From Diplolepis rosae (lineage: Eukaryota > Arthropoda > Insecta > Hymenoptera > Diplolepididae): a DNA stretch of 64,000 bases. How positions within the stretch are numbered: position 1 is the first letter of the stretch; every line of letters starts with the position of its first letter. Made by a program: the position numbers and the translations under genes. The stretch spans positions 2,108,001-2,172,000 of the forward strand of contig JAPYXD010000754.1 of assembly GCA_030998225.1 (NCBI GenBank), in the 5' to 3' direction. Below, in pieces: positions 45,734-57,621 of this stretch. The notes under the pieces were generated by a model. The model was not told the origin of the DNA. It made no database searches and saw only the letters and a program-made list of their open reading frames with translations.

Positions 45734-47857
45734 TCATAAATAAAAATCAAAAATATCTGTAATTTGTATTTTTATTTTCAGAAAATATAGTTGCTTAGCA
45801 CATTTTGCGTTGATTTTTGTACTACAAGATAATCGAACACTTTGTGGGGTCGAGATAGCTCTCTTCGGTGTTGTGTGAAAGTCTTCTCCAAATACATCCT
45901 TGCTGCTTCCTGCTTCTGGGATATCTTCTGATTCTTTTTTCTGGAATATAGATTAAAAGCATTTAATTTATATGAATATTTGAAATTTATTTCGTAGGTA
46001 TTTTATAAAATAAATAAAAATAAATTTTATAAAATAAAACTCCAGTCATATGTTTCGCGAAATTGTGGAATTTGTATTGGCAATTCTCAGCTATTTTTTC
46101 ATAAATAATCCTTTGTAATTTTATACTATATATGTACTTGCATCTATATCTTCAGTAACATTGAGACAGAAGTACACTGCCGGTCGAAATTATTTATTCA
46201 CGTGTTGTTTCAGCTATTCCTAAAGTGTCTTAATTTTTATAATAACAAGTTGAAATTTTTTTCCCTATCATAAAATAAAAGTTAATAAAATTTTGCAAAT
46301 AACAAATAAAACAAAATAAAAAATAATAAAATAAACTAAATAACAAAATTGGAGAAATTTTTTTCACAGAAAAATTTCTTCAATTTATATTGGAAAATAC
46401 CATCTAGTTTTAAATAACGTTGGATTAATTCTAAATCAGAGGTTGATAAGGTCGATATAGTAGAGTTCCGTTGTCACGTACAGTGATACACTCTTCTAAT
46501 GATCGACATAATCGACTGAAATGATTTAGAAAAATCAGAAAAAATAACAAAATGTTAATTTTATAAAAAAATATTTCAAAAAACTTGAAATTTCAATCAT
46601 TCTGAAAAATATTAACAACTCTGAAATTAATTAAGATTTTTAAAGTTTTTTGTCTCATTTAAATAGTAGGTTTTCATAGTATTTTGCTAACTAATCAAGA
46701 TATTTTCAGATTTCTTTTCCTGGATTCTACTCCGGCGTCAAAAATGATACAAAAAGGTCATTAAATTTTAAAAATGTGTAGCTACTTACAAGAAATTTTT
46801 AAAAACCAATGTGTATCATATTTTAATAAAATTTATAGATTACTGTCTTCATTTGAAAATTTTCGACATGTTTGTACCATGTTTGACCCCAGGGTAGAAT
46901 CCAAAAGAAAAATTCTAAAAATATCTTGATAAGTTAACAAAATACTATGAAGAGTAACCTTCAAAATGAGACCAGGAACGTTTAAAGGTCTTAATTAATT
47001 TCAGTGTTATTAATATTTATTCAAAAAGATCAAAATTTGACGTTTTTTGCAATATATTTTTATAAAATTATCAATTTGCCTTCAACTTGGGCTCACTAGA
47101 TGCAAAATTTAAATAATTATAAAAATTAAGACACTTTAAGAATAGCTAACACAGCAGGTGAATAAATAATTTTGACCGGTAGTGTATATACTACTTTTTT
47201 AGTTTGGTATCTCAAAATTACGTGCTAGAATTTTATTGTCATTCCTAAGGAAGTTTTAGATACTTCATCGAAGTTTCTTGTACTATTTTATGTAAATTTT
47301 CTTACGATTTTTACATTTTTTCACATTTTCGAAGTTTACTTCGAAATAGGGCTCATATATGTAATATTTTATTTATTGCACTTAAAATTTTAGAAATAAA
47401 GATCACTAATGAGGACTCTGATCAGAGTCGAAAAGTTTGAAATTATATACAATATCGTATGAAATTCAACATATTGTTACTTACGTGTGCAACCGGCACG
47501 CTACTTTCTTCAAAGTCTCGTGTGCCTTCTGCAGGTTTTTCTACTTCGGGAATAAAAATTTCGAAGTCTGATGGGGAAGAAACCCTCGCCGGTTTAATGT
47601 TCACATCACTTCCACTCGCCAAATCACTCCCCGACGTTAAATTTAACGACGGAAAAATGTCGATGACAAATAAAAAATTGTCTTTCTAGTACTTCGAGGT
47701 ATCCTAACCTCGACAAGTAGGGATTTGAGCATGCTTCTATCCATCGTTGTCCGGCATTTTCTTTCTTCGGAAACCGATGAATTGACACATTGTTCTTCCG
47801 ACCCCTTTTGGAGGTACACCCACTCACAGCACACTGAATTTCGTACTTCGAATTCAT
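45734..47857 (-). pseudogene. THAP-type zinc-finger gene with one-base frameshift
   Basis: The first exon starts at 47857 and has a clear THAP finger: CAVSGC, SIHRFPKKENAGQRWIEACS with the invariant Trp, and FFICHRHF. Just after HF the frame ends (VVKFNVGE, stop). In the frame one base over, an open stretch continues as SLNLTSGSDLASGSDVN to VPVAH and a GTAAGT donor at 47485. Exon 2 (45940-45734) continues in phase (KKESEDIPEAGSSKDVFGED) to a stop. The shift maps to a run of five T on the coding strand (47653-47657). One extra T, real or a sequencing error, would explain it. The intron houses a Tc1-type element (46175-47184). No transposase domain is seen. Confidence 0.65.
46175..47184. mobile_element. 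Tc1/mariner-type non-autonomous element
   Basis: 1,010 bp with TIRs CACTGCCGGTCGAAATTATT and the inverted CACTACCGGTCAAAATTATT, matching for about 70 bp, flanked by TA on both sides (46173-46174 and 47185-47186). The interior is also inverted: TTTCAGATTTCTTTTCCTGG (about 46707) pairs loosely with CCAAAAGAAAAATTCTAAAA (about 46901). No transposase frame remains. It sits wholly within the intron of the frameshifted THAP gene. Confidence 0.8.
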
Positions 47858-48183
47858 TTTAAATGATTATAAAGCGCGATCGCGTATGAATTGTTGATAC
47901 ATGTATACAACAATGGCGGAACTCATACGAAGCCGTTCCCTTTGCCGCACTCCGCCCGCTTCCGACAACTAGCGCCGCGTACACCACCGCACATAAACTA
48001 TCCTACGGGGACACCCAATACATTAGAGGTCGACCTGCCCTGACTTGACAAGTTACAAAATTTTCAATATTCAAATTATTAAAAAAGTGGAAGTAAAAAA
48101 ATATTTTTTAAAAATGAAATAGCATATAATATTTAAAAAACTATATCTTAATTTCACTCCATAATTTTGAAAAATATGTCAGA

Positions 48184-48340
48184 ATAATAATGACAGGATT
48201 ATATCATTTTTTTGCGGAAACGGTAGAAAAACGACAGGTAATGATAGGAAGAATGACAGTTGACAAATAACAGGCCTGTCTATTTTCCTGTCATTACCTG
48301 TCGTTTTCGCGAAAAAATGACATGATACTGTCATTATTTT
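48184..48340. mobile_element. Inverted-repeat element (MITE-like)
   Basis: The left arm (AATAATGACAGGATTATATC, then ACGACAGGTAATGATAGGAA) and the inverted right arm (AATAATGACAGTATCATGTC, then ACGACAGGTAATGACAGGAA) match over about 60 bp, with an extra stretch in the left arm. No coding sequence. Confidence 0.55.
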
Positions 48341-50962
48341 CCAGGCACGATTTTTCGTAAGGGAAGAGTAAAAAAATATATGAATTAACTGATGATATAT
48401 TGGTTTAAATTATTGAGCATTTAATAACACTAGCAGGACTAGAACAGACTAGAACATCACAATTTTTCTGAATTTTATACATTATTTTAAAGGATCCTCT
48501 AGGGAAGGATGGGACAAATCCCGTGCCTAATACGGATTGGTCGAGCGGAGTTTGTTGGAGAGTTCCCGTTAAGCGTTAAGCGGTTATGTTTTTGTTTAGT
48601 AATTTATAACGAATGTGAGTATATTCATTTAACAAGTATCTAATTATGATATATGCATTATAACTGATACATTGTGATGCATATTATATACGGGAAAGTG
48701 TATTCGCTCCTAAAACTAACCTCAAAACGTGCGCCTTTTGTTGTTATTTTATTTTGCAGCTTCAGCGCCGCTCAGTGGGTAAATTCTACATGTCTCTTCT
48801 TATCTATTCAGATTTCAGGATTTCACAGACTACTATCTTCCAATCTTTTAAGTTTTTTCAGGGACGACTCGATTGTACTACCAGGTACTACATTACACTA
48901 TAACTCAGCTGGTCAGAATTTTATGGTGTCTGGATTTTGGCGTAGACCCAAAATTTAGTGTAGTAAGATTCGTAGTGGAAAGGGTTGGGAAAGGGTGGAG
49001 AAGAAGATTCAGCAAATAAACATAGTGAAAAATTTTAGTGGGCGAATTTGCAGGCTTACGGAAAGGTATATTAACAATTCAAGTCTCTTACAACATAAAA
49101 CAGTTTAGAAAGGTGATAGTTCATAAGAAGCTTTGTTAAAATTGTGTTTCAACGAAAGGAACATTCTTTAAAAAAGTATACATCATACACTACTTCTTTA
49201 GTTTCGCGACTGTGATTCAGGACAATTTGATTAATTGTAAGTGAATTATAAAATTGAATTATGAAGTGAATTAAAAAATAAAATTATTCAGGCGGTCAAT
49301 CTACTAATAGATCGTCTTGAAAACATCTTCGAGGATACTGAGTGATGTAAACCTGTGTCATCTCAATCAGTGAAAGAAAGGTGAAATACTTATACCTTCT
49401 TGGATTTGACGTAAGTGACTATGGATAGTCATTCGTTTCATATCTTACTTAATATTCTTTTACATCCTTGTTTTCACTTTATTATTTGACACTTGTGGAT
49501 TTTAAACTGAAGCTGAATCTTTCTTTCAATATGAGCATCAATCGTATGAAAGTACCGTAAATAGGTCTATCTTAAAAACATCAGTTTTCATATTTTGTTC
49601 TTGTTGATTTTCAGATCAGTTATCGTAATTTCAAATTTTTAAAAGAATTACTCCTACTTTTTCTTTCTGTCTTTCTTGTCCTGTAGACAATGTTACTGTA
49701 GGACAAGGATACAGGTATATGACCCTGTATGGAAAAAAAATCTTTATAACCTCAATTATAAAGTGTACTTGAAACCTTCATTTTCACATAGAGCGCATCT
49801 AGGGTTAAGAGAGGAAATGTTTCGAGTTTTCACGATTTTTAAGATCAAACTAGAATCTGACGAGTGCTTATAATTGTAAGTTAAAGTACAATGGACCCGC
49901 TGATGGCTTACAAGAAATTCCATATGGCGACGACCCTATCCCTCTCTGTCGTTTAGTGCCTCTCACTTGCTCTGACGTTTCCTTGCACCGTTTATACTGC
50001 AAACAGCTGTTTCAAGTGTTCTGACAGTTCATGTCGCAATAACTGCCTTTCGTTTTTTCATAGTCTTCTACATTGAATTGCAACAGTTGTGGGATGCAAA
50101 TTGTTGGATAGATACGTAATTGGGGTAAGAGTATTTGAGACAGGATGCAACGTACCGTTAATAAGATCCATACGTACAAGGATCTAGCGTTCTTTGTTCT
50201 TTTACTTCTCTCGATGACTGATCCATCAACTTTTCTTCAGGTGTAAACGCTCTGAAATGTTTACATGGTTGTAAAGCTAATTGTTTTTCCAAATTTACAT
50301 ACTTTTTCCCATTTATCCACTAATAGTTTGATTGCGGGAATTTTCTTTGGTCGTTGATAAAGTTATATCAACCTAAATCGATCTTATAAAAACAAAATTT
50401 TTAAATTCCACACACCCCACCTCAATTTGAATATTAGTTTGGCATGAAAGTTTTAATTTTTATCATATTCTAAATATAAAATTAATTTTTACTATTAACA
50501 TTAATAATGCAAAGTTTACATGTTGTAATAATAAGAAAAATAATTTTTTTTTAATTTATAGTAAATAAAATTCACCAAAAATTAAATTTATATTAATGAG
50601 TCAATTATTTGACTTGTTTCAGTTTTAAGTACACTAGTGAAGGAAAATAAAGCTGCAGTCTGCAATTTCTGGAGCAAATATTCTCATTAAATTTAGTAGG
50701 TAAGTTATATGAACCTTCCAAAGTAGAATTAAATTACTTCTATACCAATTTAAAATGTTGATCATTCTCAACCATTTTGAAACATTTTTTATTTAAACTT
50801 AGAAATTAGTAAATTTATTGAAAAATCGGCATTTAATCAAAATAATAATAGTCTATTGATAATAATAATTATAAAGATATTTCTTTTAAGGGAGTTGAAA
50901 GTCGAAAACACTTCAATCTTAATTGGAACTTGAGGAGAAGTTAACGAAAACATCGATTAGCA
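48341..50962. other. CNOT4 upstream region and possible untranslated exons
   Basis: No coding gene supported. A more GC-balanced patch at about 48500-48620 with an inverted CCAAT word (GGATTGGTC) could be the promoter of CNOT4. Non-coding first exons may lie between there and 50963, but I cannot place their splice sites. Confidence 0.35.
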
Positions 50963-53900
50963 ATGTCAGTTTTGAATCAAAGTAGTGAAGATGCAGCAGA
51001 GTGTCCATTGTGTATGGAACCGTTAGAAGTTGATGATTTGAACTTTTTTCCATGCACTTGTGGTTATCAGATTTGTCGTTTTTGTTGGCATAGAATTCGG
51101 ACTGACGAAAATGGCTTGTGTCCCGCATGTCGGAAGGCCTATTCCGAGAACCCGGCTGATTTTAAACCCTTAAGTAAAGAAGAGATTGCAAGGTGAATAC
51201 CACTTTCTTTTGTGATCTAGTTAATTTTCTGTATGTTGAAATATGTGAAAGAAGTGTCAAGTGTACATTTGTCATCAACTAAAGTCAAGGTGAATGCAAT
51301 TCAGTATAGTTGAATTACATTTAACTCGTGTTATTTTTTACGAGAACAGGCTAAAAGCAGAAAAGAGGTTAAAAGACCAGCTAAGAAAACAACGGGTCAC
51401 GGAGAACCGTAAACATTTAGCTAATGTTCGAGTAGTTCAAAAAAATCTTGTTTTTGTGGTTGGGTTACCAATGCGACTTGCAGACGCTGATGTAAGTATG
51501 TGCTTTGATCTTTGATCAAATTTAATAATACCATTTTATTTGTAATTGTTGAACAAATAAATTAGATTAGGAGTGAAAAGTAATGTAATTTATCGTTAAT
51601 AGCTCTGTTACCTTATAAATTTTTATCATTCCTATAATTAAATTACTCCAAATTTGTTATTAATCTCGGAAAATTAACAGTTAAGAGTTTTCACTTGATA
51701 GTTTTATCTGAATAGAAAATTTTATTGAAACGTGTCAAATTTTAGGTGTTAAAAAGACATGAATATTTTGGAAAATTCGGAAAAATTCACAAAGTTGTAA
51801 TAAATCAGAGTACTTCATATGCTGGATCTCAGGGTCCTAGTGCTTCGGCTTACGTGACTTATCAGGTTGGTTGAATAAAAATTGTTGTTCGAATAAAGTG
51901 AATTGCATTAATTATGTTACTGTTAAAAAATGTGACTAGCGCCAGGAAGATGCATTGCGCGCTATAGAGGCTGTAAATAATATCGTTGTGGATGGAAGGA
52001 CAATAAAAACATCACTTGGAACAACAAAATATTGCTCACATTTCATGCGTAATCAGACGTGTCCGAAACCAGATTGCATGTATTTGCATGATCTTGGTGA
52101 TCAGGAAGCATCGTTTACGAAGGAGGAGATGCACCAAGGAAAGCATCAGGAATATGAGCGAAAACTAGTGCAATCGTTACATGCGAATACTTCGTTACAA
52201 AGGTGAGTCTTACGTTTTGAAATAAAAGAGCAAGAGCCAAACAGACAAGTGTTTAGAGGCTGCTTTAAACTATTTCAAATAAATTATACATGCTGTAAAA
52301 TATGATACATTTTTTTGGGAAAAAATATGAATTATCTAAAAAATGCTCTTCATTTAGGAAACCTACTCCGTCTCCACCTGCATCAGGCAATATTGTTCGA
52401 GATAATGGGAGTTCGAATTCGCAAACCAAAGAAGCATGGCCCTCGTTGCAATCCGGACAAACAAATAGTAAGTACATTTATGTTAAAAAAATAATGTTTT
52501 TAAGGATAAAATACTCCTTTTATAGGTAATATTAATCTTATATTTTCAAATACCAGTAAATTTTATGAGTTTTATAAAAAATCTGAAAATATTTAAACAC
52601 TAGTTTGAAATTGAATTGAATTCAAAATTCCTATCTTTATTAAATAAAAAATAAAGGGACATTCATTTTAAGAATATCATTCCCTATCCTCTTACACAAT
52701 TATGTCTTTTTCTTCCTTCCACGCACTGGAAATCTCACTAAACTCGCTAAAAATTTCTTGAAAACATCTGAAGAAAATATCTAATTTGTTTGAATAGGTT
52801 CAGGCATATATTTAATAGGAATAAAATATAAAAAATTTGTTTCAGAGTTAGTCAGATAACTGTTTTTACCCTAATACATTTATATATCCACCCTATTGAC
52901 AATGGAAAAAAATTGTTTATAGTAGACTAAAATTCTTTTTAGATTTTTGAAAAATATTTAATCGCTAAATTGAATATGTAATGTAACTGTGAAGCAGAAT
53001 TTAATCAATTCACCATGGCATCAGATTCTTTTTAAGACTTATTTTAATTCGTGAGGACGGTTTTTTAATTTGAGCTACATTTAACAAAGTGTTAACGTTT
53101 TTCCTGTTTTTGAATCGATCGATAATTACACTTTCAGAAGTAGTTACTATAATATGAAGAAAACCGCGAACAAAGCCACAATTTTTCGTTAAATGTACTA
53201 GTTTATTACAAATATACTTATTCATCCATGGCTACGACGTATTTCATTTTCAGTGCATGGTTTTTCAAATAAAACACATGAACTTTAATTGAATTTGGTG
53301 AAAATTGCAATTCGTGTTATACTTCTATAATTGAAAAGAGACAAGAAATTTTTGACATTATGAAGACATCCGTTTGTAAGTTGGTGTCTAACATTTTTAT
53401 TTCTTCTTTACGTATCATTTGTTGTACATGAATGATGATTTTGATTTCAGGTGCCCAACCAAATTGTAAGGAACCTTCTACTCCGATTCAAATTCCAGTT
53501 CAGCAAAATAAAGTAATTAATGAGAACAGTACGAATGTTCAGCCAAATTTTTCATTACCGACAGTGCCAGCAAAGAAACAAAGTAATAATAATAATAAAG
53601 GGGAAAATGGACTTGGACTTCGACGAGGTAAAAGTAACAGTGAAAGTAAAGTACAGGCAGCTCGAAACAAACATAAAAACTGTCAAAATAAAGAAAAAAA
53701 TAATGTACGAGCAAGTTCACAGTCTGAGTCAAATTATAGTAACGCTCAGAGTAGTATACAAAATAAAACACAATCTCAGGATAATAGACAAAATGAAATC
53801 AGGAATTTTTCAACTGATTCCATTATCGAAACAGAACAAAAATGTGGTAGTAAACAAAAGATAGAGCAGTCAAACAGTATACAAGATCCAGAATTAAAGT

Positions 53901-56900
53901 TAATGCAACAAATTAATGATCTAAAAATAAATGGAGTGGTACAAAATGGAGATTACAGTCAATCAGACAGAGATGTAGACTCACAACGAGAAAGAAGCAC
54001 ACCGGCTAGCACAATTTCTAGTTCGGATGACTCAAATACAAATCAGCAAATCGAACATCTAATTAAGCCAAAGGAAGAAAACGATAGTTCAACTCTTTTA
54101 GGTAAGTTAACAGTACGCGATTTTTTAAAGGCGAACCAGAGATAAATATGTATTCTAATAATATAGATAAAGTAAACAATGAGTTTACAGTAAATATACT
54201 TCATTGTAACTACAGGTTCTTCACCAGTGAGTTCTAACTCGTCGCAAGGTGCAAGTCAATCTTCAGGACCATGTATTACAGATAATGCTAATAGTACACA
54301 GTCTCAATTGAATCATCGATCAATTTTTCAGGCGGACGATAATAGTTTTTTTAGCTCAAATAACTTCCAAAAAGTTTCTAGTTCCGTGCCAACACCACCT
54401 ACGACACAATCAGGTATGTATATAATTTAAAAATCCCGAATTTCAAACCTTTTAACACTTTTAAATATGTCAAAAAGATTCTACCAGAGAGACAGTAGAT
54501 AGAAAACAATTTGAATTTTTTCGATTTCAAAATCTTCAGGGATCACAGTGGTTCAAAAATTCAGTTTTAGGGAGAAATAGGTAAATTTTAAATAAAGATT
54601 AATTTTTCTTTTTGGAGAAAAAGAAAACATTTTTTTAGATAAAAAGTTTTGAGTGAGTAAAAATGTATGTAAATGTGTCTTGTTCATGTATTACGAATCA
54701 TCATTGTTAGAAGACGTTAATCAATTCGTTTAAAGTTTGGGATTTTTGATCATTTTAGCCATGTCAATTCAAATATCAAAATTGAAATCCTTTATATTTG
54801 AAGTTTTAAAGGAATTTAGTTTTCAAGGTTCAAAGTAATCAAATAATGTTTATGCTTAGAATTACCTGATAATTACAATTTTTCCACCTACATAAGCATT
54901 ACATTTGAAGGGTGGCACGGCATAAGAGATTAACCCACATTTTTCCGAAAATGATATTATTTGCTACAAAATTTTTAATACTTTAAATACACATCCTCAC
55001 CAAAGGATTTGTTTATAATTCGTGTTTTTAGCAGTATATTTTTGAAAAAATGAAGATCAAACATTTTATATAAAAAAAAGTTTTTGAACATCATTTTTTC
55101 AAAACATGATGACTTTTTTAAATTTAAGTTTTCGTCCTCCTTTCAGAAACTAATAATCTATATAAACATTTCTCAGTTTTTTATTTATACAAAAATCAAT
55201 TGTTAATCAACGTCCAAAGTAATAAAAACGCGTGTTCAGCCTTCTATCTCTTGTAATTCTTCGGAACTGGTTGACTTTTTCTAATCAAGTTTGTTTTCTT
55301 TTATCTGTGATATTTAATTTGGCATGGGGTCAGTTTAGTTACAAATTGTTTATGTTGTAAAAAACATAAACATCAGAAAGGCAAACGTTTCGGCCACAAA
55401 TGGGGGCCCTCTTCAGTGCCAACAATTTTAATTTGCATTAAAAATAACAATTATAAACTAAACAAGCAAAACTCATGCGACTTAATATTTATTTTCTTTT
55501 TTTTTTTTTTTTCTTATACTAAATTTAACAAAAAAAAAAAAAAAACAAAAAAAGAAAATAAATATTAAGTCGCATGAGTTTTGCTTGTTTAGTTTATAAT
55601 TGTTATTTTTAATGCAAATTAAAATTGTTGGCACTGAAGAGGGCCCCCATTTGTGGCCGAAACGTTTGCCTTTCTGATGTTTATGTTTTTTACGACATAA
55701 ACAATTTGTAACTAAACTGACCCCATGCCATATTAAATATCACAGATATATCACTGTGGGTCAATATAACAAAGGACATTTGTTTTCTTTGTTTAGCAAT
55801 AAAAAAAATGTTTATTTGTTTACAAGAAACTTCCTAACATAATTCTAACCTTAATATATAGGGCGACCTCTGATAAAACATCGATAAAGGGATAGAATGA
55901 TACGAAAAGGATAAATAAGGGCAGACTGTGATCCCTTAATCTTTTTTTTTTATATACTACACCGAAACGTTGATTTTACGGACTGTTCTGGTATGGTATT
56001 CATATAATGAGACCCCGTACCCTACAGCTCTGTATATCATTACTTAAAATCGGATTCCGTAAAATCAGCGTTCTGGTGTGTATTAAATAGGTAATAAAAA
56101 ATGATGAATATGTTTTTCTTTTTCGCGTATATAGCGAATTCAACTGTTGATTGGATGAATTCAGGAAATGTGTCCATACCTGACTCTTTGCCAACTGTGT
56201 ATTCAAGTGAAGACTGGCAAGCAGCTTTTGGCTTTCAAAATGAATCGACACAAACAGCTCGCTTTACGGCAAAGTCTAATAGAGTCAACACACCAAGAGT
56301 ACCATTCCACTCGGATGATTTTGTAATCGAAGATGCATATAATAATTCACAATATTCTTCTTCGAACTCAACACCCTTTTTACCGAATATGCTTGTAAAT
56401 TCCCCTGCCTCGAAATTTATGGCAGACTTTCAACAGAATTCATTGCAACAGAGACTTGTTATGCAGGTAAAGGTATTCCCTTCATTTATTTGTCAAAACT
56501 TTGCATAAATTAAAGCACTGGATGCAAGAAGGGAAGTTTTGAAACATGGATTTTACGATTCTACTGGAATCTGAATTTTAAAAATTGCAATTCAAAGACA
56601 ATTTTTGACATAGTTTAATAAATTTGTATTCTGCATCCTACGCCTTAATTATTCGCAAATTTGGTCTTATTTTTGAATTGAAACTATCAACTCACTGTTA
56701 ATCATGAACAATTTTTCTAGGCTCAACAAAATTATGAAAATAGTGAATATTTAAAGCAAAATGGGTACATAGCTCTAAACAAATTGCAAACACCTCACGA
56801 ACCAGGTCCTAGTGTTAAAGCTGACGATGAGTTAGGTTTCGATCCTTTCCATGAAACACAAAAAGCTTTGGCTGAACTTATGGAAAATGAAATTCAGATA

Positions 56901-57621
56901 CAACAACAAAGACTTTTTCAACAGCAACAGCAACAGCAACAGCAATTAAAAGAAAGAGAGGACAATAGAGTGCAACTTCAATGTTCCTTAGGTCCTCAAC
57001 ATTTTTCTCAGGTACATGTTTTTTTCTATTGCATTTATAGGATCTGTAAATGTTATAAAAATAAGGAAAAATCTATGACGCTTGAATATAGTAAATTAAG
57101 AGTGGACAGAAACATTTTTATGGTTATTTCATTAGGTCGCTCACTTAGCACATCTGCAGCAGCAAGCTCAACATTTACAGAACTTACAAGTGCTGCAGCA
57201 GTCCCACTCTTTATTGTCGCGATTACCACAAGATTTTATTCAACAAAATACAGCCCAAGGAACAATAGCTATGGCTAACTTGGGACAACGAAGTCGCTTG
57301 CCACCTCCAGGTTTTCCTAGTTCGTCACCAAATCATATGAATTCATTTGGTCTAGGAATACCACGCCCAGCACCTTCTAATAATACCCTTTCTGGTGAGA
57401 TTAATTACGTAACTTTTAGTTTGCTATGCACAAAGGTAAATATTAAGCTAATAATTTTTCTTATTTCAGACTTGCTGATGTCCACAGGAAATAAAATTTT
57501 ACCATTCGCGAGTCATTCGTCTGGTGTGCTGTTAGCAGGACAAACGTCTCATCAGACAACTTATCTTCCAAATCAGAATTCACTCCTTAACTCCCAAGGT
57601 AATTTACAAAATTTGTTGTAA
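50963..57621 (+). CDS. CNOT4: CCR4-NOT complex E3 ubiquitin ligase subunit 4
   Basis: Eleven coding exons (50963-51192, 51350-51491, 51746-51865, 51940-52202, 52358-52467, 53451-54101, 54216-54413, 56135-56466, 56721-57011, 57136-57394, 57470-57621) give 915 residues. Order: a C4C4-type RING from about residue 14 (CPLCMEPLEVDDLNFFPCTC, then CRFCWHRIR and CPACRKAY), a basic coiled linker, an RRM from about 110 (NLVFVVGLPMRLAD), and a CCCH finger at 196-214 (C196, C205, C210, H214). After that comes a long Ser/Asn/Gln-rich disordered tail with a polyglutamine run in exon 9. CNOT4 joins ubiquitin ligation to the deadenylase complex and to co-translational quality control. The N-terminal 230 residues are very conserved; the tail is the least certain part. 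Intron 7 holds a large inverted repeat. Confidence 0.93.
55304..55746. mobile_element. Near-perfect inverted repeat of a Penelope-like fragment
   Basis: Two arms of about 200 bp read outward from a poly-T/poly-A centre (about 55497-55560). Each contains TTGGCACTGAAGAGGGCCCC, GGCCGAAACGTTTGCC and ACTGACCCCATGCCA. The outer ends are TCTGTGATATTTAA and its inverse. The phrase CTGAAGAGGG...GGCCGAAACG resembles the conserved short motif in Penelope-like retroelement ends, to my recollection. The arms are almost identical, so the palindrome is young or maintained. It lies in CNOT4 intron 7 and would form a strong hairpin in the pre-mRNA. Confidence 0.6.
55634..55662 (+). ncRNA. Candidate hammerhead-like ribozyme core
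   Basis: CTGAAGA (55634-55640) fits the hammerhead core CUGANGA, and GAAAC (55659-55663) fits the GAAA core. A GGCC..GGCC pair between them could make stem II, with one extra G next to the first core. The same arrangement is present inverted at 55388-55416 on the other strand. I cannot identify stems I and III or the cleavage site with confidence. Hammerhead motifs are known from Penelope-like elements, which supports the reading. Confidence 0.35.

Noticed and set aside
45491..47982. Interpreting the direct repeats around the second THAP gene as LTRs
   Set aside because: They are only about 35-45 bp, lack TG..CA ends and primer-binding or polypurine sites, and enclose no gag or pol sequence.
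48674..48958. 94-codon frame upstream of CNOT4
   Set aside because: It could be a leader or chance frame; no domain, no conserved start context and no splice link to CNOT4 was found.
53520..53864. 114-codon alternative frame within CNOT4 exon 6
   Set aside because: Overlaps the Ser/Asn-rich CNOT4 tail in another frame. The CNOT4 frame joins both neighbours in phase, and the alternative does not.
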